A program made the translations under genes and the position numbers. DNA of 33,810 nucleotides from Bacteroidales bacterium (GTDB taxonomy: Bacteria; Bacteroidota; Bacteroidia; Bacteroidales; GWF2-38-335): NCBI GenBank assembly GCA_016936815.1, contig JAFGXD010000091.1, positions 1 to 33,810 on the forward strand, given 5' to 3'. Below, piece by piece: positions 18,438-28,400 of the stretch. Within the stretch, counting starts at the first letter, position 1. Every line of letters starts with the position of its first letter. The notes under the pieces are model-generated. The model was not told the DNA's origin and searched no databases. It saw only the letters and a program-made list of their open reading frames with translations.

Positions 18438-19289
18438 TTAAGAATTAGGCTGAAATCTCAATTCTAAATTATTTTCTTCCACTGTTATGTAGAACCAAGA
18501 ACCCCCAATATGATCGGTTGATCTGTAAGTGATTTTGTTCTCTTGCTCCTCTACGATCTCGAATCCCTCATCTTCTAATTCATCTTTAAACATTTTTAAA
18601 TCTACTTTTTGTTTAAGCGGATTTGAATATGGAATGCTTACCGACCATGTATAATATCTCTGCCAGGTTCCTCCGTAAGTTATATTTGTAAAAGGTAAAT
18701 CGGCAATAATTGCATATAATTTTTTTGGGAAAAATTCGAATTGCAATGAGGGTAAAACTTCTAAAGCTTCATTTATTTTAACAGGCTTTATTTTGCTGCT
18801 TAATTCTATTGAATAAACAAGAGTTCCACCACACATTTCCCGGTCTCCTCCTTCGTAATTGACTAAATCTAACATTATAAATCTGGTACTGAAAAATCCT
18901 TCCTCCTTTGTATATTTCATTGAAAAATCGCCATCTGCTTCTTCTTTTGTAAATTCATCATTTTTAAGGAATTGAGCAATTTCTTCGTTCCTCCCTTGCT
19001 GATTTCCTTCCAAAGCATATTCTGAGAAAAACCATGTTAGTATTACTTTCCCATCCTGAAAATCCATTGAATTTGAAAAACTAAATCTGAATGGGGGAAA
19101 ACTGTCTATAAAGGTATAAAGATGTTGTGGTAACAGAAAATGAGATTTGTGTTTATTGTCCGTCATTTTCTTCTTAAACTGTTCGTTTGTAGTAAGTTCC
19201 AGTTTGTTTACTGCTTTTTCTAAACTTGTTTCTTTTATTGGTTCTGTACCAAAAATTGATAGTAGCAACAAAATTGTTATGGTCTTCAT
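18438..19289 (-). CDS. Exported protein of unknown function
   Basis: 283 residues with a short hydrophobic N-terminus (residues 4-13) that looks like a signal peptide, although no clear signal peptidase II cysteine is present. The mature protein is rich in acidic residues and aromatics, with two similar-looking halves: each has a segment like FPPFRFSFSNSMDFQDGKVILTW or LPFTNITYGGTWQRYYTWSVS, followed by a helix such as FKDELEDEGFEIVEEQ or FLKNDEFTKEEA. This suggests an internal duplication, judged by eye. I do not recognise a family. It follows the terminator at 19314-19344 and has no convincing promoter. Confidence 0.7.
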   Translation of the reverse strand: MKTITILLLLSIFGTEPIKETSLEKAVNKLELTTNEQFKKKMTDNKHKSHFLLPQHLYTFIDSFPPFRFSFSNSMDFQDGKVILTWFFSEYALEGNQQGRNEEIAQFLKNDEFTKEEADGDFSMKYTKEEGFFSTRFIMLDLVNYEGGDREMCGGTLVYSIELSSKIKPVKINEALEVLPSLQFEFFPKKLYAIIADLPFTNITYGGTWQRYYTWSVSIPYSNPLKQKVDLKMFKDELEDEGFEIVEEQENKITYRSTDHIGGSWFYITVEENNLELRFQPNS

Positions 19290-19313
19290 AGAATTGGTTT
19301 TTAGCGCAATTTA

Positions 19314-19344
19314 CAAAAAAAAGCAGTTGCCTAAACAACTGCTT
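19314..19344 (-). terminator. Rho-independent terminator of the hydrolase-tetR-hydrolase operon
   Basis: Perfect 9-bp stem AAGCAGTTG / CAACTGCTT with a 6-nt loop, followed on the minus strand by a T-run (including the stem end, 19322-19314). It lies 30 bp past the stop of the hydrolase gene at 19375. There is no T-run on the plus side, so it acts on minus-strand transcripts. Confidence 0.9.
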
Positions 19345-19374
19345 TACTAAAACAAGCAAATTAACCTACGAGAA

Positions 19375-20514
19375 TTATTGTTTTATTATTTTGTAAGTAA
19401 AAAATCTGTTGCTGTTTGAAATTTGAATCAAGTAAATTCCTTCACCAAATTTAGTTGTTGGGAACTCGTAACGATCTCCTGCAAAGCTTACCGATTCCAC
19501 AATCTCTCCTGTAAGGTTGTAAATTTTCAATACACTTAATCCTTTTGGGTTTTCAATTTCAATAGATAAAATATCTTCAACAGGATTTGGATAGGCTGTG
19601 GCTTTTAAGGGTTTTACTTTTGAGATTTGCGTTAAATCACAAGATTGCTCGTAAGTAATTCTTCCCGATAATTGCAATGAATCGTTAAATTCGTTTATTG
19701 CCTCGTTATCATCTCTTAACGTATAGTCGAACCATATATTTATAAAATCGAACAATACATCGTGAATTTCTTCTCTGTCGAAGGTTGCGGAAGCATCAAA
19801 CAATGAGCAGTTAAAGTTATAATCGGCAAAATAACAATGATTGCAACCTGTAACACTAATAAAACTCTTACATGAGCTTGCAAGTGCGTTATACATAGGT
19901 GTTTGATTTTCACCGGCAGGGGCTATTGCATCTAAAGAACCCGAAAAGACTATTGCAGGCATGGTTATGCTAGCTGCTGCAGTTATTGCTGATGGTGTTG
20001 TTTCAGCAGCCGCAAAAGTTACCATTGTGGTAATATTGGGATTTGCATCAGCGGCAATAAAGGAGCTTCCACCACCCATAGAATGACCCATAACTGCTGT
20101 TTTGTCAGAAACTTTTCCAAAGAAATGAGAACCTGAATTCAAATTTTCCTCTTGCATCTTGCTTGCTAAAAATGCCAAATCTAATCCAAATGACTCGTGT
20201 GATGGCGACATACCTCCTTCAGTTCTCGGAAAAACCATAATGTATCCTTTTGGAACAAATTCATTCCAAAAGTTTGAATATGAGCTCCATGCCATTACAA
20301 AACCGTGACCGAAAACCAAAACCGGAAATTCTCCCGCTGCCATTGCTACATCATCACCTGCTACATCAGTCGGGTAATAAACCTCTGTTTGTATTTCACG
20401 ATCTGACCTGTCGGGGTCGTAAAAATAAATCTGTTTGTGACCAATTTCGTAGGTCTGACTGAACAATGTTATGCTCAGAAATGTGAATAAAAGGACTAAT
20501 TGCGATTTTTTCAT
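19375..20514 (-). CDS. T9SS-secreted alpha/beta hydrolase (esterase-like), short paralogue
   Basis: 379 residues: signal peptide (1-20), alpha/beta hydrolase (about 22-290) and a type IX secretion sorting domain (about 300-379, AYPNPVEDILSIEI ... GIYLIQIS). The catalytic triad is probably Ser145 in GHSMGGG, Asp195 in SGSLDAIAP and His226 in GCNHCYF; His70-Gly71 in FGHGF probably helps form the oxyanion hole. This motif order is that of dienelactone-hydrolase/chlorophyllase relatives and cutinase-like polyester hydrolases. Several cysteines around the histidine could form disulphides. It is the last gene of an operon and begins one base after the tetR stop. The substrate is unknown. Confidence 0.88.
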   Translation of the reverse strand: MKKSQLVLLFTFLSITLFSQTYEIGHKQIYFYDPDRSDREIQTEVYYPTDVAGDDVAMAAGEFPVLVFGHGFVMAWSSYSNFWNEFVPKGYIMVFPRTEGGMSPSHESFGLDLAFLASKMQEENLNSGSHFFGKVSDKTAVMGHSMGGGSSFIAADANPNITTMVTFAAAETTPSAITAAASITMPAIVFSGSLDAIAPAGENQTPMYNALASSCKSFISVTGCNHCYFADYNFNCSLFDASATFDREEIHDVLFDFINIWFDYTLRDDNEAINEFNDSLQLSGRITYEQSCDLTQISKVKPLKATAYPNPVEDILSIEIENPKGLSVLKIYNLTGEIVESVSFAGDRYEFPTTKFGEGIYLIQISNSNRFFTYKIIKQ

Positions 20515-20515
20515 G

Positions 20516-21106
20516 TTATTGATTTTTGGGTTTAGTTAATCCGTTAATTATTAAGTGAATAAAGTTGTTTAGTTTAGATTCTAACTGATCGGGACTTGCG
20601 TTAATGAAAAGTGGAATTTCTAATCCTTTCAGCAATGTAACTATTGTTTCGGCAGTCAATTCGGTATTAGAAACCTCGAAAGTTTCTTTTGCATTGCCTT
20701 CTTCCAGTATTTGCTGTACAAGAAAAACCTCCTCTTTCTGGTACTCTTCTCTAAGTTGATCTATAAATGGCAGATGGTCGAATAACTCGGTCTTAAATAC
20801 ATCATAAATAATTGATACATTGCGTAATGTATTCATTCTTGAGGTAATATATGCTTTAAGTTTACCTTTTGGGTCGGAAAAATTGCTTACCGACGACAGA
20901 ATGTTTGTCTTAAGAATTTCTGCTTCTGTTTTTACTACTTCCTGAAATACATCTTCCTTGTTCTTGAAGTAATAATAGACGGCGGTTTTGCTTAATCCTG
21001 CCTCCTTTGCAATGTCATCTAATGAAGCTTTTCTAAAGCCGTATTTTCCGAAAACTTTTCGCGAAGTGTCAATTATAAGTCTGTAAGAACTGTTTTCTTC
21101 TTTCAT
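20516..21106 (-). CDS. TetR-family transcriptional regulator
   Basis: 196 residues. The N-terminal helix-turn-helix is typical of TetR (about 9-55: RKVFGKYGFRKASLDDIAKEAGLSKTAVYYYFKNKED). The C-terminal ligand domain is all-helical with no recognisable ligand signature. It sits between two paralogous secreted hydrolase genes, 7 bp after one and 1 bp before the other, so all three share a transcript from the promoter at 24028-24059. Autoregulation of the whole operon is the simplest reading. No clear palindromic operator was found near that promoter. Confidence 0.93.
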   Translation of the reverse strand: MKEENSSYRLIIDTSRKVFGKYGFRKASLDDIAKEAGLSKTAVYYYFKNKEDVFQEVVKTEAEILKTNILSSVSNFSDPKGKLKAYITSRMNTLRNVSIIYDVFKTELFDHLPFIDQLREEYQKEEVFLVQQILEEGNAKETFEVSNTELTAETIVTLLKGLEIPLFINASPDQLESKLNNFIHLIINGLTKPKNQ

Positions 21107-21113
21107 TTTTCTT

Positions 21114-23948
21114 TTATTTTTGAATAATCAACTTTTTGGTAATAATACTATTTCTAGAAACAATTTTTAGATAGTATATACCCTCAGAAAGAATACTTAA
21201 ATCGAAAGAATTCTCTTTTTGAGCCTGAATTATATTTTGTTCCAATATTTTTCTTCCGCAATTGTCGAATATTATTATTTCCGCAAAGTCTTCACTAATG
21301 TTTAAACTAAAAACACCGGAAGTTGGATTTGGAAATATTTCCGCAACAATTTTATTATCAATTTCTTCTGTGCCAACTTCCATTTCCACATAAACTGAAT
21401 CTTCATCCCAGCAGCCAAACTCATCGTTAACAAGAACGCCGTACCAACCATCTTCGGTTACTGTAAGAGTCTGATTAGTAGAAAAATCCCACCAAAGATA
21501 CTCAGGAGCAAACGGAAAAGTTCCGGCGTTTAAGGTGAAAGGGTAGGAGGCTACAGAAATGGTGTCGTTTGTTCCGCCTAAATCAACATTTAGTTCGTAG
21601 GAAACAATTGTGCCGGTTATTGTGTTGTTAGCTGTTATTTCATCTTCCGCAAATTCAAACCATACATTTAAATCATAAGATCCATAACCTGAAAGGTCTA
21701 CTTGCGAATCGAATTCAAAAAAAATGTTTGCACCTATATCTAAAACTGAGGTTAGGGTTCTTGTTTCGGTATTTACAGGGAAAGATTCAATTTGGTAAAA
21801 AATGTCAATTGAGGAACCTGAGGAAATAATTGTTTCACCTATATTTTGTATTCCAATTGATATGGTATCTGTGCCATCGAAATAGCAACTGTAGTTTTGA
21901 ATTTGAGGATAAATAATTGACAAATCGGTTGTTAGAAGAACTTCATCCATAAAATCTATGTTTATTGCTGTTTGCGAATAATCGATTAATGAAGAAGCAG
22001 AACCGCCTGTAAATGCAGCGTCTAGAAATGTTATTTCCAGATTTGAAACATCATTTGCATCTTCGTGAGCAATTGCGTTGCCGGTTAGTGAAATTGTTGC
22101 TTGAGATGAACTTGTAACATTGATTTCAATTCCTAAGCCGGCCGGAAGATTTGCTGCGTTGTAATGAGTTGATTGAGTGAGAATTCCTGTTGTTGCAAAA
22201 GTTTCAACTTCTAGTGTTATATCAATTGTATTTCCAATGCTTCCGTCGTTTGCAGCAGCCTCAGAAAAGTTTAAGGAACTCCAATTAACGCTTGGAACCG
22301 GGGGAGGAGCTGTTATTGAAACATCGTCTAGGTACACCGAATAATAGAAATTCCCATAATAATGAAATCCAATATACACATTCTGACCAACATACGCAGA
22401 TAAATCAACAACAGTTTCTTGCCAAGTTGTGCCGGAAAGACTAACGGCAGTCCATGTAAAGTCGTTAGGATTGTTAGTGGTAGAAATTCCCCATTCCAAA
22501 ACTTCGGCACTTGAGTTGTATTTTCGATGCCAGAAGGATAGTACGGTAAAATCTTCATCAATAGTAAATTGAGGTGTAAACAGATATTGATTGTAGTTTG
22601 AAGAAGAGCTAATTGAACTGAATCTTGCAGAGTAAGTACCTGAAGGAGTGTGGTTTTGCGAACTCGACTGAGTTATATCGTTTGGTGAACTTCCTCCGGG
22701 TAGAACTTTGCTCCAACAATTGGGAAGGAAGCTGCCTTCAAAATCCTCAGTCCATGGGAATGCTGTTATCATGCCACATGAACTTGAAAACTGGTAAGGA
22801 CCAGCCCAATAGCTTAATTCGCCACCACAATCGGCTTGTACATAAAACTCGTAAGTTGTTGAAGCCGATAATCCTGCAACAGAATACGGATTTGAACTAA
22901 TACTGTTGTAAGTTGTAATTGCGGCTCCTGTTCCGGGAGTAAAGCCCGGTGTTCCTAATTCTATGTTCCAAAGCGTTTCCGAACCGGCAGGATTCCATGA
23001 AATATCTGCAGACGAGGAGGTAATATTTGAAGCATTTAGTCCCAAAGGCGGATTGCAAGCAGAAAGGTCGCACGATTGCTGATAAGTTATATCTGTTGTT
23101 GTGGGAAGCAAGGCGTTAAAATCATCAATTGCCTCATCATCGCTTCCTAAAGTATATTCGAACCAGGGGGTTAAGAAACTGAAAACAATAGCATGAATTT
23201 GGTCTCTTGTCAATGTAGCCGAAGCATCGAACATTGAGCAATTGAAATTGTAATCGGCAAAATAGCAATGATTACAGCCTGTAACGCTAATAAAATTTTT
23301 GCAATAACTTGAAAGAGCGTTGTACATTGGAATTTGGTTTTCGTCAGCTGGTGCAATTCCATCTACAGAACCAGAGAAAACAATTGATGGAATGTAAATA
23401 TCGGCGGCAGCAGCAATAGCTGAAGGAGTGGTTTCAGCAGCCGCAAATGTTACGATAGTATTTATGTTTGAATTTGCCTGAGCAGCAATAAATGAGCTTC
23501 CTCCTCCCATAGAATGCCCCATTACTGCCGTTTTTGTTCCTACTTTGCCGAAGAAAATAGAACTTGAGTTAATATTTTCATCCTGCATTGCATCTGCTAA
23601 AAATGCCAAATCTAGTCCAAAAGCTTCGTGCGATGGCGACATTCCTCCTTCGGTTCGTGGGAAAACCATTATATATCCTTTAGGAACAAATTCTTCCCAA
23701 AAATTAGCGTAAGAATCCCAGGTCATAACAAAACCGTGACCAAAAACAATAACAGGAAACTCTCCTGTTGTTAGGTCAACATTATCGCCAGCAACATCTG
23801 CCGGATAATAAATTTCTGTCCATATTTCTCTGTTACTTCTATCTGGGTCGTAAAAATACTGAGTCTTATGCCCGATTTGGTAGGGTTGCGCTTTTGCAAT
23901 AATGCTCAGAAACAAAATTGCCATAAGTAAAAGTTGTGATTTTTTCAT
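21114..23948 (-). CDS. T9SS-secreted multidomain alpha/beta hydrolase, long paralogue
   Basis: 944 residues: signal peptide (1-20); alpha/beta hydrolase (about 22-295) with Ser146 in GHSMGGG, Asp196 in SGSVDGIAP and His227 in GCNHCYF, very similar throughout to the hydrolase at 19375-20514; a fibronectin type III domain (about 300-390, LNASNITSSSADISW); a MAM/cleaved-adhesin-like domain (about 395-550, FPWTEDFEG ... YLDDVSI); beta-rich domains (about 550-860); and a type IX sorting domain (about 870-944, IFPNPTSGVFSLNIS). The added domains suggest binding to a polymer, a surface or another cell. It is the first gene of the operon, with a leader of about 70 nt. Confidence 0.88.
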   Translation of the reverse strand: MKKSQLLLMAILFLSIIAKAQPYQIGHKTQYFYDPDRSNREIWTEIYYPADVAGDNVDLTTGEFPVIVFGHGFVMTWDSYANFWEEFVPKGYIMVFPRTEGGMSPSHEAFGLDLAFLADAMQDENINSSSIFFGKVGTKTAVMGHSMGGGSSFIAAQANSNINTIVTFAAAETTPSAIAAAADIYIPSIVFSGSVDGIAPADENQIPMYNALSSYCKNFISVTGCNHCYFADYNFNCSMFDASATLTRDQIHAIVFSFLTPWFEYTLGSDDEAIDDFNALLPTTTDITYQQSCDLSACNPPLGLNASNITSSSADISWNPAGSETLWNIELGTPGFTPGTGAAITTYNSISSNPYSVAGLSASTTYEFYVQADCGGELSYWAGPYQFSSSCGMITAFPWTEDFEGSFLPNCWSKVLPGGSSPNDITQSSSQNHTPSGTYSARFSSISSSSNYNQYLFTPQFTIDEDFTVLSFWHRKYNSSAEVLEWGISTTNNPNDFTWTAVSLSGTTWQETVVDLSAYVGQNVYIGFHYYGNFYYSVYLDDVSITAPPPVPSVNWSSLNFSEAAANDGSIGNTIDITLEVETFATTGILTQSTHYNAANLPAGLGIEINVTSSSQATISLTGNAIAHEDANDVSNLEITFLDAAFTGGSASSLIDYSQTAINIDFMDEVLLTTDLSIIYPQIQNYSCYFDGTDTISIGIQNIGETIISSGSSIDIFYQIESFPVNTETRTLTSVLDIGANIFFEFDSQVDLSGYGSYDLNVWFEFAEDEITANNTITGTIVSYELNVDLGGTNDTISVASYPFTLNAGTFPFAPEYLWWDFSTNQTLTVTEDGWYGVLVNDEFGCWDEDSVYVEMEVGTEEIDNKIVAEIFPNPTSGVFSLNISEDFAEIIIFDNCGRKILEQNIIQAQKENSFDLSILSEGIYYLKIVSRNSIITKKLIIQK

Positions 23949-24027
23949 GTTGCTCGATTTTGAAGTTAGTTAAACATTCTTTTTAAAATGGGTTTTATTA
24001 AAAATAGAACGATTTAGTATAATGGTC

Positions 24028-24059
24028 GAAATATACAAAGATTATTTTTACAAAGCAAG
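24028..24059 (-). promoter_or_regulatory. Promoter of the hydrolase-tetR-hydrolase operon
   Basis: Minus-strand CTTG (24059-24056), a 20-bp spacer and TATATTTC (24035-24028, one mismatch) fit the Bacteroidota form. A run of 18 A (minus strand) ends one base upstream of the -33 box, in the place of an UP-like A-tract. Confidence 0.6.
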
Positions 24060-24060
24060 A

Positions 24061-24078
24061 TTTTTTTTTTTTTTTTTT
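24061..24078 (+). repeat. Homopolymer T18 between divergent promoters
   Basis: Eighteen consecutive T on the plus strand, next to the -33 element of the leftward operon and 75 bp upstream of the dinF -7 element. A tract this long is prone to slippage; it does not encode protein. Confidence 0.9.
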
Positions 24079-24152
24079 GAGATGTTTATAAACTGATTAT
24101 TAGAAAATAGGTAAATTAAAATTCTGGAATATGGCTTGTGAACTAAATGATT

Positions 24153-24160
24153 TATCTTTG
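24153..24160 (+). promoter_or_regulatory. -7 element of the dinF-like gene, nearly leaderless
   Basis: TATCTTTG matches TAnnTTTG exactly. Starts normally lie about 6-7 nt downstream, near 24167, which is almost on the ATG at 24169. The -33 position has no TTTG. Confidence 0.55.
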
Positions 24161-24168
24161 CTGCTCTT

Positions 24169-25488
24169 ATGATAAAACCATTCGACAGAAAAATTCTTAG
24201 GCTCGCACTACCTAATATTGTCAGCAACCTTACGGTTCCTTTGCTTGGTATGGCCGATTTGGCAATATTGGGGCATTTGGAGTCAATAGATTATCTTTCT
24301 GCCGTAGCTCTCGGAGGAATGGTCTTTTCAATTATTTATTCGGTTTTCGGTTTTTTACGAATGGGTACAAGCGGGTTTGCAGCTCAGGCAATTGGTTCAA
24401 GAGATTTAAGCGAAACAGCACTTGTTTTCTTGCGGGCAATGTTTGTTGCTCTTGCAATTGGCTTTTTGCTAATAGCTTTGCAAGTTCCAATTGATGTAGC
24501 TGCTTTTTCTATGATAGATGGCGCTGCTGAGGGGTCGGAATCGGTAAAAACACTGGCTGCAGAATATTTCTATATTCGTATATGGGCAGCTCCTGCAACA
24601 ATGGCAATTTTTGTCTTTAACGGCTGGTTTATTGGAATGCAAAATGCCAGGTTTCCGATGTTTGTTGCAATTCTAATAAATGTAATAAATGTTGGTTTAA
24701 ACTTGCTTTTTGTTTTTGGTCTTAATATGAAATCCGACGGGGTAGCTTATGGAACGCTAATAGCACAATATTCGGGATTGTTGGTTAGTGTGTTTCTGTT
24801 TTGGAAATATTACAAAAAAGTCTTTAAAAATGTAATGCCTAATCAGGTTTTTATTACTGCGAAAATTCTTCGTTTTCTTAATGTGAATAAAGATATTTTC
24901 ATACGATCTTTTACAATTATGTTGGTCTTATCGTTTTTTACCCTTCAATCGTTTGCAGAAAATAAAGAAACTCTTGCCATTAATACTTTGTTGCTTCAAT
25001 ACTTCTTTATTTACGCTTATTTTATGGATGGTTTTGCAAATGCTGCTGAGGCTCTTACAGGTAAATATATTGGAGCAGGCGACAAACTGATGCTAAGAAA
25101 ATCTATTTCAAGAAATTTTGCATGGGGGTTTTATCTCACAATTCCTTTTGCCATTGTTTACTTTTTTGCGGGAGATGCTCTGCTGCAGTTTCTTACAAAC
25201 GATGCGAATTTAATTGAAAAATCGGCTGAATACCTTCCATGGATTGCGTTAATTCCTTTAGTTTCTTGTGTTGCTTTTATTTGGGACGGTATTTACATTG
25301 GTGCAACAGCTTCGGCAGGTTTAAGAAATACCATGCTGATTGCAACTTTCGTGTTTTTTGCACCAACATGGTATTTTCTAAACGATTCTTTAGGGAATCA
25401 TGCTCTTTGGTTGGCCTTTATTTTATTTCTTTTTGGCCGAGGATTAATGCAGACAATTTTCGCAAAGTCTTCTATAAGAATTCCTTAA
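24169..25488 (+). CDS. dinF: MATE-family exporter, DinF type
   Basis: 439 residues with about twelve membrane helices. The N-terminus RLALPNIVSNLTVPLLGMADLAILGHL and the C-terminal WDGIYIGATASAGLRNTM and NHALWLAF closely follow the E. coli DinF subfamily, as does the length (about 440). MATE proteins export cationic or hydrophobic compounds using Na+ or H+. DinF has been linked to oxidative and bile stress, and the substrate here is unknown. It diverges from the hydrolase operon, and its stop overlaps the stop of the convergent macroglobulin gene. No ribosome binding site precedes the ATG, which fits an almost leaderless message. Confidence 0.93.
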   Translation: MIKPFDRKILRLALPNIVSNLTVPLLGMADLAILGHLESIDYLSAVALGGMVFSIIYSVFGFLRMGTSGFAAQAIGSRDLSETALVFLRAMFVALAIGFLLIALQVPIDVAAFSMIDGAAEGSESVKTLAAEYFYIRIWAAPATMAIFVFNGWFIGMQNARFPMFVAILINVINVGLNLLFVFGLNMKSDGVAYGTLIAQYSGLLVSVFLFWKYYKKVFKNVMPNQVFITAKILRFLNVNKDIFIRSFTIMLVLSFFTLQSFAENKETLAINTLLLQYFFIYAYFMDGFANAAEALTGKYIGAGDKLMLRKSISRNFAWGFYLTIPFAIVYFFAGDALLQFLTNDANLIEKSAEYLPWIALIPLVSCVAFIWDGIYIGATASAGLRNTMLIATFVFFAPTWYFLNDSLGNHALWLAFILFLFGRGLMQTIFAKSSIRIP

Positions 25489-28400
25489 TCATCAATTTTT
25501 ACTCTAATTCCTTCGCTGTGTGAGCCAAATTCGGGAGCGTACATACATTGAATAGAGGTTATTCCGTTGCTGAAATCGCCTTTATGACTTACTCTTAGTG
25601 CATATTCGAAAACGTAAGTTCCTTTTGGCAGATAAGAAATAAAGAAGTTTGTTGCTGCATCTTTGGTGCTTTCGTAATATCCCAAACCATCCTGATATTT
25701 GTACCTTGAAATTACATTTACAGGCTCGAAACCCGATGCACGCATATCTTTCATGTGTACGTATTCCATGGCGCGGTCGCAACGAAGCTCAATTCTTACA
25801 ATTATTTTGTCGCCAACTTTTAGCTTGTTTTTAGAAATAGGTTCAATAACTTTTCCTCTATCGGTCATTTTTTCTACAAACAATTTTTTCTCAAGTTTTA
25901 GTGGAGTTTCGGCAGGTGTAATTTTGTCAAGTTGTTCAAAATATTGCCAGTAAAGTGCTCCCCAGGCTACTCCTTCATCTTTTTTAGTTATTTTTACTTT
26001 TCCCATTTCAGGTGTAATTTCTCCTTTTCCCCACGATGTTTTAAAGTATCCTGTTCCGGCTTCAACCTGCACACCATCTAGTTTTTTAGGATCAATTATT
26101 TGGTCTCCCAATTGAATTTCAACCATTTGATCAGATTCTAACCAGTCGGCTCCTCTTAACAAAAGAGCATAAACGGCTTCCACAGTGGCTTTTGTGGTTT
26201 TCCAGTCTTGAGTTTGCTTTTGTTTCAATAGCCAAACTTTCATATCGTCTACTGCTTTATTGTCTTTTGCTACTTCATCGAAAAGTTCAATAAGCAAAGC
26301 TTGTCGTTCAATTGGAGCCTCATACCAGTAATATCCAACGTTGTCTTTCCAAAACATTCCAAGTTCTTCCGAATTTATTGAATGTTCACGAAGAGATTTT
26401 ATTATGTCGGTAGGAGTTTTTTCATCGGCCATTCTGTGAAGTGCAAGACCAATCATTCCTTGCATATATTTGCTTTCGCTAAGCCAGTAGCGTTGTGCCT
26501 GAAGTTTGTAATATTCATAGGCTTCTTCAATTCTTTTAGGAATGGGTTGATCTAAAAAGTAGGAGCGGGTGTACAAATAATGAATTTGTGTGCTTCCAAT
26601 CATCTTATCCTGCATTTCCTTCTCGGTGTAATGCTTTTTCAGATAATCGTAATCTTCCTTAATTCTGTCGTCAATATAATCAATGGCTTTTTTCACCATA
26701 TTCCATACTTTACTGTCTTCGCGAACTGCTTTAACGCCCAAAACATCTAAATGACCAAATCCGCAAACAATATGTTGGGTAATGTAACGACTTTCTGGCA
26801 TTCCTTTAAACCACGGCCAGCCACCGTTAGAAACCTGCATTTTCAATAATTTTTCAATAGCCGACTGTAATTCCCCCGACATTTTATTTAGGTCGAAAAG
26901 CAATCCTATTCTTTTCTTCCTTTGTGTTTCGTTCTGAGCATTAAGAACCCAAGGAGTTTCTTCAAGCAACAAGGCCTTAAGCTCTTGATTTTTCTCCAGA
27001 TTGCTCAATAAAGCCTTAGAATCGGGAGTATTTTTCCACGAATCGAAAACTTTCTTAATTTTTGGTGAAGAATTTGCAACATGCGATGCAAGTGAATTAG
27101 CGTAAAACCTGCTAAATACCTGTTCTGCACATTCGTAAGGGTATTCTATTAAGTAAGGAAGAGCCTGAACGGCATACCAAGCAGGATTTGAAGTAAACTC
27201 CAAAGTTAGTTTTTCGTGTTTTAGAGTTTTTGAACCGCCCGAATTTACAAGCTTTTCGAAGGTAAATTCTTTGCTTTGGTTACCTCTTATGGGTAAAGGC
27301 ATAGATTCGGTTACTAACATACGGTTTGTAAGAACAGGAACTGCATTTTGCTCACCATCGCTGAATTTGCCCGCTTTGGCAATTATTTTGTATTCTACCG
27401 CTCCCAGACCTTCGGGTATTTCAAGCTCCCAAGTAACAAGGGTATTTTGCTTGGCTTTTATGGTGAAGTCTTTTTTGAGGTTTTTGTCTTTAATTATATT
27501 GGTAATTGGTTTTCCAGTAATTGCATCGAGAAATTCTATTTCGGCAGTTCCTGAAATTTCTTTATCGTTTAGGTTCGAAATTTTTACGGGAAGTTCAATC
27601 TTGTCGTTTTCTCTGAAGAATCGGGGAATATTTGGCAACAACATAAGTTCTTTTTGGGTAACAAGCTCTTCGGAAATTATTCCGCTTTTCAAATCTTTTG
27701 TATGAGCCAAACCCAACATTTTCCAACGAGTTAAGGATTCCGGAATAGTAAATTTCACTATTAAATCACCGTCTTTATTGGTCTCTAAATGTGGATAGAA
27801 AAACGCCGTTTCGTTAAAGTTGGTTCTTACTTTTACGGGAGCATTGGATGCATTATTATTTTCTCCTGCCATTTCTGTTGAAGAAAGAAGTCCATCAGCA
27901 ATATCTACTGAATATGTAGCTGGTTTAGCCAAGTCAGCACCAAATTCGTCACCCGATTCTTCCGATTCGGCAACAGCCATTAACTTGGCACTTTCTTTTT
28001 TTCCTGCATTACCTCCGTTACCATTCATGTAATATGCGGCTTTTTCGTTTTTCGACCTGCTTTTTCCTTCGCCATCTCCTGTATAAGTTGTATATCGGTT
28101 GGAATAGCCGTAGTAATTAAATCCGAACCAATTTAATTTGTCGTGGTAAGGTGTTGAATATGAGTGATATTTAGTAAAGTTTTCACTAACAACCTGTGAA
28201 TACGACAAGCTAAAATCGTTACTATTTCTTCCTCTTGAAGCGTTGTAGTAATCGTTAATATTGAAGGTAAAATAATTTGCTCTGAATATATCCAATGAGG
28301 CATCGTAAAGTGTTGCCATCATTTCGGCTGCTACTTTTTCACCGTTTTTTCCTCTAATTTTTATTTTCCACTCTTCGGTCTCACCGGGTTGAAGTTTATC

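Noticed and set aside
24000-24060. TetR operator palindrome near the hydrolase promoter
   Set aside because: Only short imperfect CGA/TCG and CATT/AATG symmetries were found, no better than chance.
27271-27705. Plus-strand open frame opposite the macroglobulin gene
   Set aside because: It is a shadow of the A2M coding region, without a ribosome binding site, promoter or family resemblance.
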